Assembly (NCBI RefSeq): GCF_026016325.1
Contig: NZ_CP087203.1
Location: 3,224,001 to 3,288,000 of the forward strand
Direction of reading: 5' to 3'
Source: Pseudomonas sp. B21-056
GTDB taxonomy: Bacteria > Pseudomonadota > Gammaproteobacteria > Pseudomonadales > Pseudomonadaceae
DNA length: 64,000 nucleotides
Shown: piece by piece, positions 63,405 to 64,000 of the stretch
Layout of the letters: each line of letters opens with the position of its first letter
Position numbering within the stretch: the stretch's first letter is position 1
The notes under the pieces: model-generated
Seen by the model: only the letters and a program-made list of their open reading frames with translations
The model's database searches: none
Told to the model about the DNA's origin: nothing
Made by a program: the position numbers and the translations under genes

Positions 63405-64000
63405 ATGGCAGACAAGCTGATCTCCCTGGCCGAACTCTCCGGCGGAGTCCGAAAGAAACACCCGCGCGGTGCCAGTGAGCAATTGCCTCCGGGCACGGCC
63501 CCCACGCTGCAGGACCTGACCGAATGCCTGATGTTCAGCCCGGGCGACGGGCGCATCTGGCTGAATGGCGCACGGATGCTGCTGATGCACAGCAGCGGCC
63601 TCGGCGCGATGCGGCGGGAGCTGATTGAAAGCATGGGCCTGGCCCGCGCCCGCGGCATCATGCTGCGCACCGGCTACCATTGCGGTGCGCGGGATGCGGC
63701 GCTGATCAAGGAGCGCTTTCCCGAGGCCGACTTCCTCGCGCTGTTCGCCGCCGGCCCGATCATCCATGCCATCGAAGGCGCGGTGAAGGTCGAGCCAGTG
63801 CATTTCGAATTCGATATGAACCTGGGCACCTATTACGGCGAGTTCCTCTGGCATCACTCCAGCGAGGATGACGAACACATCGCCCAGTTCGGCATCGGCA
63901 CCGAACCGGCCTGCTGGATGCAGACCGGCTATGCCACCGGATACACCTCGGCGATGGTCGGCCGATTGATCCTTTACCGGGAGGTCGAGTGTCGCTCCAC
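63405..64000 (+). CDS. XylR/DmpR-type sigma-54 activator, N-terminal part (continues beyond window)
   Basis: The first 198 residues are in the window. Residues ~35-130 form the XylR_N signal domain (DLTECLMFSPGDGRIWLNGA, ELIESMGLARARGIMLRTGY), and residues ~125-195 the V4R domain with FLWHHSSEDDEHI, EPACWMQTGYATGYTSAMVG and the start of a CRS segment. In XylR, DmpR and relatives these bind an aromatic effector and release the AAA+ domain, which should lie beyond 64000. AAGGATTTC precedes the ATG. Divergent from the calA operon and its sigma-54 promoter. Confidence 0.88.
   Translation, partial: MADKLISLAELSGGVRKKHPRGASEQLPPGTAPTLQDLTECLMFSPGDGRIWLNGARMLLMHSSGLGAMRRELIESMGLARARGIMLRTGYHCGARDAALIKERFPEADFLALFAAGPIIHAIEGAVKVEPVHFEFDMNLGTYYGEFLWHHSSEDDEHIAQFGIGTEPACWMQTGYATGYTSAMVGRLILYREVECRS

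Noticed and set aside
1..64000. tRNA, rRNA, CRISPR array or intact insertion sequence
   Set aside because: None was seen: no tRNA cloverleaf, no regularly spaced repeats and no complete transposase other than the tyrosine recombinases.

Overview
The window reads as a Pseudomonas chromosome, probably of the fluorescens/putida lineage. I base this on an OprD-type porin, a divergent mdeA/mdeR pair (methionine gamma-lyase and its Lrp-type regulator), several large methyl-accepting chemotaxis proteins, a PQQ-dependent alcohol dehydrogenase with a pqqA gene, and a calA-type coniferyl-alcohol dehydrogenase beside a XylR/DmpR-type sigma-54 activator. No rRNA, tRNA or CRISPR array was seen. Placement is by protein-family recognition only; no database search was run.

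Layout. 1-2250: 3' part of a MACPF (perforin-like) gene, a small downstream ORF and a terminator. 2253-13146: ordinary accessory and core genes: lipoprotein, flavin monooxygenase with an unexplained palindromic operator, DUF5329 protein, OprD porin, a small DUF2188/HhH operon, an S41 protease remnant, a chemoreceptor, a DapA-family aldolase, and mdeA/mdeR with two tiny ORFs behind mdeA. 13147-20543: a mosaic with a membrane coiled-coil protein, a 57-bp remnant of an XRE regulator, a 1252-residue nuclease/STAND-like protein, an orphan hicB and degraded intergenic DNA. 20544-35742: a defence locus. 35847-40912: a tyrosine-recombinase module resembling Tn554 TnpA/TnpB/TnpC, with one intact recombinase, one carrying an internal deletion and one carrying a frameshift. 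41081-46830: small unknown genes, two MDR reductases, and a hydrolase/TetR/thioesterase group. 46895-64000: an alcohol-oxidation and chemotaxis region.

The defence locus is the most interesting part. On the minus strand an XRE regulator and a 75-residue ORF precede an N6-adenine methyltransferase (NPPF), a 928-residue DrmE-like protein, a DrmA-like DEAH helicase (1399 aa), a DrmB-like DUF1998 protein, a DUF4263 (Shedu-type) nuclease, a single-pass membrane protein and a PD-(D/E)XK-like protein. The drmA/drmB core marks it as DISARM-related. No DrmC phospholipase-D nuclease is visible; a DUF4263 nuclease, translationally coupled to drmB, sits where one would expect it. The pairing of an adenine methyltransferase with a DrmE-like protein also does not fit the two classical DISARM classes. 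The recombinase module upstream is a plausible vehicle.

The right arm forms a functional unit: an XylR-type activator (divergent), a sigma-54 promoter, then calA, DUF1302, DUF1329, Ycf48-like, MMPL transporter and an HBM chemoreceptor in one minus-strand run. Next come a Cache chemoreceptor, an AraC-type regulator, a quinohemoprotein alcohol dehydrogenase, a SphA-like outer-membrane protein and a stand-alone pqqA. A 117-bp promoter block is duplicated upstream of both the alcohol dehydrogenase and the Cache chemoreceptor. This suggests that alcohol oxidation and chemotaxis are regulated together.
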